Below, in pieces: positions 1 to 6,920 of a stretch of DNA of 64,000 nt. The stretch is from Indioceanicola profundi (GTDB taxonomy: Bacteria; Pseudomonadota; Alphaproteobacteria; Azospirillales; Azospirillaceae), in assembly GCF_003568845.1 (NCBI RefSeq), contig NZ_CP030126.1, positions 248,001-312,000 of the forward strand, read 5' to 3'. Within the stretch, counting starts at the first letter, position 1. Each line of letters begins with the position of its first letter. The notes beneath the pieces are model-generated. The model searched no databases. It saw only the letters and a program-made list of their open reading frames with translations, and had not been told where the DNA came from. Both the position numbers and the translations under genes were made by a program.

Positions 1-378
1 GCCATCCATCCCGTCGCCGGCCGCATGCCCGGCCACATGAACGTGCTGCTGGCCGAAGCCAACGTGCCCTATGACGAGGTGTTCGAGCTGGACGAGATCA
101 ACCGCGATTTCGGCCAGGCGGACGTGGCCTATGTCATCGGCGCCAACGACGTCACCAACCCGGCCGCCAAGACCGACACGGCCAGCCCGATCTACGGCAT
201 GCCCATCCTGGATGTGGAAAAGGCCAAGACCGTGCTGTTCATCAAGCGGTCGATGGGCGCGGGCTATGCCGGCGTCGAAAACGAACTCTTCTTCCGCCCC
301 AACACCATGATGCTGCTGGGCGACGCGAAGAAGATGACGGAAGAGATCGTCAAGGCGCTGTCCGGCAGCGGGCACTGA
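1..378 (+). CDS. pntB: NAD(P) transhydrogenase subunit beta, C-terminal part
   Basis: The reading frame is open from base 1, so this is the last 125 residues of a gene that starts before the window. The sequence matches domain III, the NADP(H)-binding domain of the membrane-bound proton-translocating transhydrogenase, which passes hydride from NADH to NADP+ using the proton gradient. Recognisable family blocks are [14 protein letters not shown], the PYDEV segment, [16 protein letters not shown] and [16 protein letters not shown]. The stop is followed after about 26 bases by a strong hairpin terminator, so pntB is the last gene of its operon, as is usual for pntAA-pntAB-pntB. The assignment is secure although the membrane domain is outside the window. 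Confidence 0.95.
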   Translation, partial: AIHPVAGRMPGHMNVLLAEANVPYDEVFELDEINRDFGQADVAYVIGANDVTNPAAKTDTASPIYGMPILDVEKAKTVLFIKRSMGAGYAGVENELFFRPNTMMLLGDAKKMTEEIVKALSGSGH

Positions 379-404
379 GCCTTACGACCACGATCCTGTG
401 CAAG

Positions 405-434
405 GGGCCGTCCGGGAAACCGGGCGGCCCTTTT
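405..434 (+). terminator. Rho-independent terminator of the pnt operon
   Basis: An 11-bp stem (405-415 with 420-430, one G-T pair) closes a GAAA tetraloop and is followed by TTTT at 431-434. It lies 26 bases after the pntB stop codon. Confidence 0.85.
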
Positions 435-547
435 CAGTTCGTTCATCGGATCGTGACCTCCCCCGATAGGGTGGCAGGGTGGTGTTGCCCTGGGGCCTTG
501 AAGCTGCCCGCCTGGACGAGGTCGGATAAAACGGCCATATCCTGTCC

Positions 548-892
548 ATGCGCCGCCTCGCCCCGCTTCCCCCCGACCTGCCGCCCCGCCGCGACCCGCC
601 CGGCCGCAGCCTCGGCCCCTGTCCCCTGTGCGGGCGGGAGATGAGCGCGGGGCCGAGCGTTGATGCGCACCATCTGGTGCCGAAATCCCAGGGCGGGCGG
701 GAGACGGTCGACATGCACCGGGTCTGCCACCGGAAAATCCATGCGGAGCTGACCGAGCGGGAATTGCGGGACGCCTATCACAGCGTGGAGGCGCTACGGG
801 CGCACCCCGCCATCGCGGATTTCATTCGCTGGGTCGCCCGCAAACCGCCGGAATTCACCAAAGCGACCTTCCGCCGGAAGAGCCGGGAATAG
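548..892 (+). CDS. HNH-family nuclease-like protein
   Basis: A 114-residue protein with the pattern of a small HNH/restriction-like endonuclease domain. A zinc-binding CPLC pair lies at residues 25-28, the HH of the active-site strand at 41-42 (DAHHLVPKSQGG), and a second half at 60-65 (CHRKIH). The N-terminus is proline- and arginine-rich and looks disordered. HNH proteins of this size usually cut or nick DNA, but the substrate cannot be read from the sequence. It stands alone downstream of the pnt terminator, with no methyltransferase or phage gene beside it. Similar orphan HNH proteins are common in Alphaproteobacteria. The domain call is good; the biological role is unknown. Confidence 0.75.
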   Translation: MRRLAPLPPDLPPRRDPPGRSLGPCPLCGREMSAGPSVDAHHLVPKSQGGRETVDMHRVCHRKIHAELTERELRDAYHSVEALRAHPAIADFIRWVARKPPEFTKATFRRKSRE

Positions 893-978
893 CAACGCAC
901 CGTGGAAACTCCGCGGCAGGGAACCGGTACCGGCCGGGGCGGTTGCAGGGGACCGTTTCCAGCAGAAGGAAGGCGCAG

Positions 979-1164
979 ATGCCGACCAATCCGCGCAACA
1001 TCGACACCGACCAGGGCATCCCCGACAAGGCCGGTCAGGCCACCCCGGCCGCGAACTCGGGCACACACGATCTGAACCGCATCAAGGCGGAGCGGGCGAC
1101 GAAGGACAACAAGCAGGCCGGCCGGGAAGGACGGGCCAAGGGTGAGGGCGCGGGGGACCGGTAA
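979..1164 (+). CDS. Small hydrophilic protein of unknown function
   Basis: A 61-residue, highly charged protein without cysteine or hydrophobic segments, rich in Lys, Arg, Asp and Gly and probably disordered. The ATG at 979 is preceded by the purine-rich AGAAGGAAGG, a good ribosome binding site, which is why this start is chosen over an upstream in-frame one at 943. Small lysine-rich proteins of this kind in Alphaproteobacteria are sometimes stress-related, but I recognise no named family. The good ribosome site argues it is real. Confidence 0.5.
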   Translation: MPTNPRNIDTDQGIPDKAGQATPAANSGTHDLNRIKAERATKDNKQAGREGRAKGEGAGDR

Positions 1165-1193
1165 TCGCACCGGCATCCCCACGACGGCCGGAA

Positions 1194-1826
1194 CTAGTCG
1201 AAGTTCCGGGCCCAGACGGCGGCCAGGGCGGGAAGCGCCTGGGTGCGCGTGGCGATCGCGTCCAACCTCGGGCATTCCGCTGTGAACCACGCCCGCCGGG
1301 GCCGCCAGTTCACCATCGCGGCAAGATAAAGATCGATGGCGGAGAAGCGTTCGCCCAGGAACCAGGGCTCTCCGGCCACTGCCTCCATCTGCCGGTACAT
1401 GGCCTTGCGGGCCTCGTCGCTGGTGCGCCGCAGCTCGTCCTCTGCTGTTTTGCCGGTGACGTAGCGGGCCGGCACGTCGCCGAAGGTGAAGGTGGGGTAG
1501 ACGGCCCCCACCAGGAACACCAGCCATCGCAGGAACTCCGGCCGCTCCGGCGCATCCGGGGGCGGTATCAGGCTGGACGCAGGATAGCGGTCGGCCAGAT
1601 GCAGGATGATGGCGGCGCTTTCCGTCATTACCCGCCCGTCCGGCAGGACCAAGGTCGGCACCTGCAGCAAGGGATTCAACGCCCGCAGCCGCTCCTTGCC
1701 GGGTCCCTCCTCATAGGGGGACGCCTCGGTGACGGTGACCGGCGCGCCTGCCAGGGCGAAAGCTGCCTCTACGATCGCGGAGCCGCAGCCCTTTGCGGCC
1801 AAGAGTTCGTAGCTGTCCATTGCCAT
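1194..1826 (-). CDS. Glutathione S-transferase family protein
   Basis: A 210-residue cytoplasmic protein with an N-terminal thioredoxin fold and a helical C-terminal domain. The segment NPLLQVPTLVLPDG contains the cis-Pro loop that holds glutathione, and the following TESAAIILHLADRYP is the family's SNAIL/TRAIL-like helix that contacts the gamma-glutamyl group. The N-terminal active-site region (AAKGCGSAIVEAAF) offers Ser/Cys candidates rather than a clear Tyr, as in beta/theta-like bacterial enzymes. The start at 1826 has GGGAGGGAG just upstream. The substrate cannot be predicted. A second, unrelated glutathione transferase lies at the far end of the window. Confidence 0.88.
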   Translation of the reverse strand: MAMDSYELLAAKGCGSAIVEAAFALAGAPVTVTEASPYEEGPGKERLRALNPLLQVPTLVLPDGRVMTESAAIILHLADRYPASSLIPPPDAPERPEFLRWLVFLVGAVYPTFTFGDVPARYVTGKTAEDELRRTSDEARKAMYRQMEAVAGEPWFLGERFSAIDLYLAAMVNWRPRRAWFTAECPRLDAIATRTQALPALAAVWARNFD

Positions 1827-1914
1827 GATCTCCCTCCCGTTGCGGTGGGAAAGGGTGGCCGAGATCGGCCCCGCCGTCCAATCAGATCATTTGCCGGCCA
1901 TGGATAAGCGCATC

Positions 1915-2925
1915 TTATCCGCCGTCGGCAAGTTCCAGCAGGCGGCGCTCGACCGGCGCCAATGCGGCTATATCCTCATCTCCGCCCCTCGCATCAAGCC
2001 AGCCCCGGATATCGCGCACTGTTTCTTCCAGGGGGCGGGTGGTCAGACCCAGCGACAGGGCCTTTGCAATGTCCATCTTCTGAATATGGGCGAAGTCGTC
2101 ATCCAGGGAGACCCAGCTGCGCATGGGTACGGGCAACTCGACTCCTGCCGATACAGCCGCCTCCGCCGCGATCCATACCGGTTCGGCGGCTTCCGGCAGC
2201 CCGTGCCGCACCGCTTCGATCATGTCGGCATGGGTCAGCCTGCTGGCCGGGCCGGTGGCCTGCACCGTACCGATTGTACCGGCTTCCAGCAGGCGGACCA
2301 TGAAGGCGCCCAGGTCGCGGGCGTCGATGAACTGGACCTGCTCGTCCGGTCGGCCCGGAACCGCCATGCGCCCGCCGGCCCGCGCGCGGGCGATCCAGTA
2401 ATTGAAACGGGTATATTTGTCCTGCGGCCCGATAATGATGCCGGGACGCACGATCAGATGGCGGTCGGGCATCGCTTCCCGCACCACCTGCTCCGCCCGC
2501 GCCTTCAACGGTCCGTAGGTCGCACCGTCAATGGGCAGATCCGGCCGCGGCTCCTCCCCCTCTGACAGGCCGGGCAGGGCGGTGCCCGCGGGATACGCCT
2601 CCGTAATGCCCGGTTGGCGGAAATCGCGGTACACGCTGATCGTGGAGATGAAGAGATAGGCGCCGACGGCTTCCTTCAGCGCGGATGTGGATGCGGCCAG
2701 CTGGTGAGGGCGATATCCGCAGCAATCCACCACAGCATCCCAACGCCGGCCGGCAAGGCGGTCCAGGTTCGTCTCCCGATCTCCCCGAATGCGCTCCACC
2801 CCCGGAAACAGGCTGGCGCCCGACTGGCCACGGTGGAACAGGGTCAATTCATGTCCACGGGCGAGGGCGACTTCCACCAGATGCCGTCCGACGAACTGCG
2901 TGCCGCCGATGACGAGGATGCGCAT
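1915..2925 (-). CDS. NAD(P)-dependent epimerase/reductase (SDR family)
   Basis: A 336-residue Rossmann-fold protein. The start at 2925 gives MRILVIGGTQFVGRHLVE, the glycine-rich nucleotide-binding turn at the extreme N-terminus; an upstream in-frame start at 2958 would add only a non-conserved leader. The RGDR and VVDCCGY segments and a central STISVY followed by the YGPLK motif (Tyr and Lys catalytic pair) fit an extended SDR such as the NAD-dependent epimerase/dehydratase group. The substrate is not identifiable. It reads toward the glutathione transferase, with an 88-base gap, and away from the SCPU-like gene. Confidence 0.85.
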   Translation of the reverse strand: MRILVIGGTQFVGRHLVEVALARGHELTLFHRGQSGASLFPGVERIRGDRETNLDRLAGRRWDAVVDCCGYRPHQLAASTSALKEAVGAYLFISTISVYRDFRQPGITEAYPAGTALPGLSEGEEPRPDLPIDGATYGPLKARAEQVVREAMPDRHLIVRPGIIIGPQDKYTRFNYWIARARAGGRMAVPGRPDEQVQFIDARDLGAFMVRLLEAGTIGTVQATGPASRLTHADMIEAVRHGLPEAAEPVWIAAEAAVSAGVELPVPMRSWVSLDDDFAHIQKMDIAKALSLGLTTRPLEETVRDIRGWLDARGGDEDIAALAPVERRLLELADGG

Positions 2926-3239
2926 GGTTGTCCAGCTCCTGCTGATGGCGAGGGACAATCATCAATCCTGACAGGCGGTGAAGAGGATGTCCGCAGCCGG
3001 TTTGGCATCGGCCGGCAGGGCCGCTCGGCGTTGCATTATGCATCTTCATTGAAATGAGCAATGGACATCTGCAACGAACTTGCATTCTGCACCGAAATGC
3101 GAGAGCCCCGAGGAAGAGGGGTTCCTTGTAACTAATTGATTTATAACGAGCCAAAGGGCGGGCCACTTTTGGCCCGTTGGTTGCATTTTGGTTTGGCATG
3201 CAGGCGAGAACGCCTCGACCGAACCGATGGAGCCTTGAA
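2926..3239. promoter_or_regulatory. 314-bp intergenic region between divergent epimerase and SCPU-like gene copy 1
   Basis: No gene is visible here. The region is more AT-rich than its surroundings, especially 3031-3160. It contains three copies of TTGCATTNTG, listed separately, and a small palindrome at 3161-3174 (GGCCACTTTTGGCC). From 3170 onward it is part of the duplicated segment. It must contain the promoters of both flanking genes, but I cannot fix -35/-10 boxes with confidence. Confidence 0.6.
3031..3190 (+). promoter_or_regulatory. Three repeats of decamer TTGCATTNTG upstream of SCPU copy 1
   Basis: TTGCATTATG is at 3031-3040, TTGCATTCTG at 3080-3089 and TTGCATTTTG at 3181-3190, all oriented toward the gene that starts at 3240. 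The last is inside the duplicated block. The same word occurs twice upstream of copy 2. Recurrence of an AT-rich 10-mer in a GC-rich sequence suggests a protein-binding site; no known regulator is assigned. Confidence 0.45.
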
Positions 3240-3704
3240 ATGATCCGCACCGTTGCCGCCGCCCTGATCGCCACCGCCGCCATGACCGTCGCCGGCTCCG
3301 CCGCGGCCGCGACCAGCGGCACGATCAAGCTGAACGGCAAGGTGGACCTGGCCTGCTCGGTGTCGGTGCAGGATCTGAACCAGCAGCTGAACCTGGCCGG
3401 CGGCGACAGCAACAAGGCGGTTGGCAAGGTCACCGAGACCTGCAACTCCGGCAACGGCTACCGCATCAGCATCTCCTCCCAGAACGGCGGCAAGCTGCGC
3501 GGCGAGCGCGGCACCGAGATCGGCTACCAGGTGAACTACGACAACCAGGGCGGCACGCTGGGCAGCGCCATGAATGTCGACCGCGCCGGCGCCCGCTTCG
3601 GCCAGCAGTACGATCTCAAGGTCTCCGTCCAGGGCTCCGACCAGTACATCGCCGGCGCTTACGAGGACACCCTCACCGTCACCATCGCCGCTAAGTAAGG
3701 CGCG
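3170..3704 (+). repeat. 535-bp inverted segmental duplication, copy 1
   Basis: Bases 3170-3704 match the reverse complement of 18920-19454 over their full length without gaps. I count four differences: 3188 region (T/C), the base two before the start codon (A/G), the Met13/Leu13 codon and one silent change in the Ala-Tyr codons near the end. Similarity stops abruptly at both ends, with no inverted-repeat termini or target duplication that would indicate an insertion sequence. The unit holds one complete gene with about 70 bases of leader. Confidence 0.95.
3240..3698 (+). CDS. Secreted SCPU/fimbrial-like protein, copy 1
   Basis: A 152-residue exported protein. Residues 1-24 form a signal peptide ending AGSAAAA, followed by a beta-rich domain. 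The opening SGTIKLNGKVDLACSV and the closing AGAYEDTLTVTI resemble the first and last strands of spore-coat-U (SCPU) and CS1/type 1 fimbrial subunits, and two cysteines (in LACSV and ETCNSG) could form the disulfide typical of those folds. No chaperone or usher gene is nearby, so a chaperone-usher pilus cannot be claimed. The start at 3240 is preferred because it begins the signal peptide; an in-frame start at 3177 would add a non-hydrophobic leader. The mature protein is identical to that of copy 2. It probably acts in the periplasm or at the surface. Confidence 0.75.
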   Translation: MIRTVAAALIATAAMTVAGSAAAATSGTIKLNGKVDLACSVSVQDLNQQLNLAGGDSNKAVGKVTETCNSGNGYRISISSQNGGKLRGERGTEIGYQVNYDNQGGTLGSAMNVDRAGARFGQQYDLKVSVQGSDQYIAGAYEDTLTVTIAAK

Positions 3705-3886
3705 ACCTTCCGACCGGCAAAAGCCGGAAGGCAGGCGGGGGGTCTCCGGGAAAAGCCCGGCTCCCTGCCGCGGGATACCCCTCCCGATGGAGTGCCGTCC
3801 GAAGCGGACAGGCCCCAGGCAGGGTTGAACAGCGGTCAGGCGCGGCCGTGCCCCATAATCGGTTCGGGGCGAACGCGCAGACTGGA

Positions 3887-3926
3887 ACGGCGCGGTCCGG
3901 AGCCCTCTCCGCCGCGCCGTCTCTTT
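3887..3926 (+). terminator. Possible terminator after SCPU copy 1
   Basis: A 9-bp GC-rich stem (3887-3895 with 3912-3920) with a partly paired loop is followed by CTCTTTA. It lies about 190 bases after the stop codon, and the T-run is poor, so function is uncertain. Nothing else is recognised between 3705 and 3952. Confidence 0.3.
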
Positions 3927-3952
3927 ATCTGCATCTGGTGCCGGAACGCCGT

Positions 3953-4720
3953 TCAGTCCCCGACAAACTCGATCTGCTGCGGATGGGTGACCCGGATCAG
4001 GGGGCCATTGTAGCTTTCGACCCAGCCGCGCACTTCCAGCCGCTTGCCCTGCCATGTCAGCGGGTCCAGCCCCGCCCCGGCGAAGCGGCGCAGATCGCGG
4101 GTTGCGATCTCCACCGTGAAGTCGCGCCGCCAGTCCGTTCCGAAGTTCAGATACAGCCGCTCCCGCCGGCGCTCGGCCGCCAGCACCGTTCCGACGGCCA
4201 GATGATATCCGCCGATGGCGTCCGTCCACGCCGCCTCAAGCTTGGCGTCCCGCGGCTGGAAGGCGGGATCGGCCCAGAGGCCACGCTTCGCCGACCGCGC
4301 CGCCCGTTCAGCCTCCGACAGTTCCGCGGACAGCCCATTGATGTCGCTCTGGCTATAGTGCTGCGCCATTCCCTGGCGCAGCAGCGCGTCCTGTATCCAG
4401 AGACCATCTTCCCGCACCAAGTGCGCCACGGTCCGGCCATGTCTGTCCCAGTCCCGGTCGCGCTTGGCCCGGCGCAGCTCCACCGCGCGGCCCAGCGCCA
4501 GACCGGCCAGCGCCTCCCGCGCCACATCCGCCAGGGGTGTGCGGAGTCCGGCGAGGCGGACGATGGACCCGTCTTCCATCCGCACGGTGGTTCCGTCCAG
4601 CACCTCCGCCACCGTGCCCTCGCCCATGCGTATGGTGCCGCCTGGAATCTCTGCTCCGGCCGCGGCGCGGAACGGCAGCAGCAACAGGATCAGCAGGGCG
4701 CAGCGCGAAAGTATGGACAT
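3953..4720 (-). CDS. Exported SNase-fold protein, probably catalytically degenerate
   Basis: A 255-residue protein with a signal peptide (residues 1-23, LLILLLLPF core) and a staphylococcal-nuclease-like OB-fold domain at about residues 30-150. Compared with the classical nuclease, the metal-binding DGDT is replaced by DGTT, and the VDTPE segment carrying the second aspartate and the catalytic glutamate reads LRTPL. The two arginine positions (VRLAG and DRHGR) and the late family block RQGMA...SEAERAAR...GLWAD are kept. The C-terminal 100 residues form a second small beta domain. The fold is clear, but the usual Ca2+-dependent nuclease chemistry looks lost, so a binding role is more likely. 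It converges with the SCPU-like gene. Confidence 0.8.
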   Translation of the reverse strand: MSILSRCALLILLLLPFRAAAGAEIPGGTIRMGEGTVAEVLDGTTVRMEDGSIVRLAGLRTPLADVAREALAGLALGRAVELRRAKRDRDWDRHGRTVAHLVREDGLWIQDALLRQGMAQHYSQSDINGLSAELSEAERAARSAKRGLWADPAFQPRDAKLEAAWTDAIGGYHLAVGTVLAAERRRERLYLNFGTDWRRDFTVEIATRDLRRFAGAGLDPLTWQGKRLEVRGWVESYNGPLIRVTHPQQIEFVGD

Positions 4721-4820
4721 GCCCTATTAGTACGGGGCGGCGGCCTTCCCGCAAGCCCGCCCCAAAGAAAAGGCCGGCGGAGTGCGCCGGCCAAGTCAAG
4801 ACAGGGAAGAACGGAAAGGG

Positions 4821-4979
4821 TCAGAGCCGCTGCTGCTCTCCCGTCGCGGCGATGACGGCATGGACGAACCAGACCATCATGATCGACAGCAGGGCGAAGC
4901 CGGCCCATTGCCGGTCGACCAGTGCAATGGCTTCCGCCAGGGCGAGAAGGGTAAGATAGGTGGCAAGCATACGCTTCAT
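4821..4979 (-). CDS. Small membrane protein of unknown function
   Basis: A 52-residue protein with one or two hydrophobic stretches (LATYLTLLALAEAIALV and GFALLSIMMVWFVHAVIAA) and a short charged tail, fitting a small inner-membrane protein. The start at 4979 begins the hydrophobic segment directly. There is no strong ribosome binding site and no recognised family. Codon use is in keeping with the neighbours. Confidence 0.45.
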   Translation of the reverse strand: MKRMLATYLTLLALAEAIALVDRQWAGFALLSIMMVWFVHAVIAATGEQQRL

Positions 4980-5146
4980 GTCACACGTCCCGTAAACGGG
5001 CGCGGGCGGCCCGGCCGCCGTCCAGGGCGGTCCGTTCGGGCCATGGCCCGCGCGCATGGGCCGGGGCGCGGCGTCGACGCGGGCGGCAAGGCACCCGGTC
5101 GCACAACGGCCCGGCAATCATGGCGGCATGGAACCCGTGCGGGTTC

Positions 5147-5614
5147 CTAGGCGGACATGAATGCGGGCGGTCCTGTGGGAACACGGGGGGATCGGTGCGC
5201 CGGGCGCGCCGGGGCCGACGTGGAGGCGGGAATGGGTGCTGCCGAGGCAAACACTACAGGGCGTAGCGCCGCCGTTTCCGGCTCCGGCAGGGCATCCGGC
5301 CCGCCGGCCGGGGTCACATTGTCGGGGTTGCGCCGCTCCGTCCGCAGGATGCCTGCGACGGCGCGCTCGGACGCTGGCGCTTCCGCCTGGGCCCGGCCTC
5401 GCAGCCCTTCGCTCCGGCTCTCTCCCACCTCTGCCGTCAGGCCAAAGCCGCCGAACAAGGCCAGGACCAGGGCAGCAAGGCCCAGGGTCAGCCGTTCCGC
5501 CACGCGCCGCGGCAATCGGCCGGTGCTGTCCGGCTGATGCTCCTCGGGGCTATGGCGGCTGGTGTCTGTCACGTCGGCTGGCTGATCACGGGTCCAGGGT
5601 GCACAGGTCAGCAC
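5147..5614 (-). CDS. Possible membrane-anchored low-complexity protein
   Basis: A 155-residue frame with one clear transmembrane helix (LTLGLAALVLALFGGFGLTA, about residues 42-61), a charged N-terminal side and a Pro/Ala/Arg-rich tail likely to be periplasmic and disordered. It begins with GTG 15 bases after the truncated hemoglobin stop on the same strand, which would fit a two-gene unit, but no good ribosome binding site precedes it. No family is recognised. It may be spurious, because long open frames are common in GC-rich DNA; the well-formed helix is the main argument for it. Confidence 0.4.
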   Translation of the reverse strand: MLTCAPWTRDQPADVTDTSRHSPEEHQPDSTGRLPRRVAERLTLGLAALVLALFGGFGLTAEVGESRSEGLRGRAQAEAPASERAVAGILRTERRNPDNVTPAGGPDALPEPETAALRPVVFASAAPIPASTSAPARPAHRSPRVPTGPPAFMSA

Positions 5615-5629
5615 GGCCAGGGGCCGGCG

Positions 5630-6103
5630 TCAAACAAGATTGTAGGTGGCCGGCTGCCGCTCCTCCGCGCTTGCCGCTGCGATGCCGTGCTGCAGGGCCG
5701 CGGCCATCTTCTCCGCACGTAACGTGAAGGCCAGCGCCTCCCGTTCGGCGAAGATCTCCCGCGCCGTCTCCCCGAACAGCTCCAGCCAACGGGCGAAGTG
5801 GTTGGAACCAAGGCCGGAAAGCGCCGCATGCGCCTGCATCGGTCGGCCCAGATACCGGCCGGTCGCCAGCATCACGGATTCCCAGAAGGCGCAGACCCGC
5901 TGGATATGGGGAATCCAGGCCTCATCCTCAGGGCCGATGGCGGCCAGGAACACCGGCCCCAGCAGCGCGTCCTGCCGGGCCTTGGCATAGAAGGCCACCA
6001 CCAGTTCGGCGATGGCATCCGCATCGATCCGTGAAAGCCGCGCCACCGGGCCGCATCCCATCCAGTACCGGAACTGGCCGGAAAGGTGGGCGCGTCCGCC
6101 CAT
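5630..6103 (-). CDS. Group III truncated hemoglobin
   Basis: The protein shows the group III (P-type) truncated globin pattern: IAELVVAFYAKARQDALLGPVF for helices A-B, then HIQRVCAFWESVMLATGRYLG, PMQAH with the proximal-side helix E/F region, and HFARWLELFGETAREIF with the proximal histidine. These globins bind O2 or NO and are thought to serve in NO detoxification or redox sensing under low oxygen. The start is uncertain: 6103 gives 157 residues, and in-frame ATGs at 6178 and 6061 give 182 and 143; none has a clear ribosome site. The family is usually 130-150 residues. It is transcribed divergently from the TetR regulator at 6228, which may control it. Confidence 0.85.
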   Translation of the reverse strand: MGGRAHLSGQFRYWMGCGPVARLSRIDADAIAELVVAFYAKARQDALLGPVFLAAIGPEDEAWIPHIQRVCAFWESVMLATGRYLGRPMQAHAALSGLGSNHFARWLELFGETAREIFAEREALAFTLRAEKMAAALQHGIAAASAEERQPATYNLV

Positions 6104-6227
6104 GAAGTCATCCGGCTTTTGGTCGCAGCCCGCCTCGTGGGAAGTCGCCCCCGCATTGACCGCATCCGGCATGCCCATTACGTACAGAGGGGCAAGCCGC
6201 GGAAAGGCGACGGGGGGACGCCAGGCC

Positions 6228-6827
6228 ATGATACGGGGACGCCCGCGCGCATTCGATCCGGACACGGCCCTGGACCGTGCCTTGGACCTGTTCTGGCGCA
6301 AGGGATATGACGGCACGTCGCTTTCCGACCTGACGGAGGCCATGGGCATCAACCGGCCCAGCCTCTATTCCGCCTTCGGGGATAAGAAGGCGCTGTTCTT
6401 CAAGGTTCTGGACCGATACCTCTCCGGACCCGCCGCCGGCCTGCTCGGGGCCGTGGAGGATGGGATTCCGGCGCGGGAAGCGGTGGCATCCCTGCTGAAC
6501 CGGGCGGCGGAACGTGCGGAACAGCCCGACCGGCCGGCCGGCTGCCTGCTGGTCCATGGCGCGCTGTGCGGCGGGGAGGAGGCGGAGGAGGTGCAGGCCG
6601 AACTGGCCCGCCGCCGCGCCGCTGTAGAGGTCGCCCTGCGCTGCCGGCTGAACCGCGCCAGGGAAAGCGGCGAGCTGCCGCCCGATGCGGATGCCGATGC
6701 CCTGGCCAAGTTCTTCACCACCGTGCAGCAGGGAATGGCGGTGCAGGCCCGGTCCGGCGCAAGTGCCGCGGAGCTGAGGGTCGTGGCCGCGACCGCGATG
6801 GCGGCCTGGCCCGGAAAAGCGTCCTAG
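6228..6827 (+). CDS. TetR/AcrR family transcriptional regulator
   Basis: A 199-residue one-component repressor. Residues 1-50 form the TetR helix-turn-helix (RPRAFDPDTALDRALDLFWRKGY...TSLSDLTEAMGINRPSLYSAFGDKKALF), and the helical remainder is the ligand domain. The GCLLVHGAL segment is typical of the TetR_C subgroup common next to oxidoreductase or efflux genes. The ATG at 6228 is preceded by a G-rich stretch. It is divergent from the truncated hemoglobin, with roughly 50-125 bases between starts, so autorepression plus control of that gene is plausible inference. No operator was identified. Confidence 0.9.
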   Translation: MIRGRPRAFDPDTALDRALDLFWRKGYDGTSLSDLTEAMGINRPSLYSAFGDKKALFFKVLDRYLSGPAAGLLGAVEDGIPAREAVASLLNRAAERAEQPDRPAGCLLVHGALCGGEEAEEVQAELARRRAAVEVALRCRLNRARESGELPPDADADALAKFFTTVQQGMAVQARSGASAAELRVVAATAMAAWPGKAS

Positions 6828-6920
6828 GGGCGGAAAAGTACCAAATGTTACGCGACGGTGTTTGCCTTTACGGTCCCGCCCTCTCTAAACTCGCGGGAAT
6901 TTCAAGGCAGCAGGTCCGAT

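Noticed and set aside
548-892. HNH protein as part of a restriction or defence system
   Set aside because: There is no methyltransferase, specificity subunit or other defence gene nearby; an orphan HNH gene alone is not evidence for a system.
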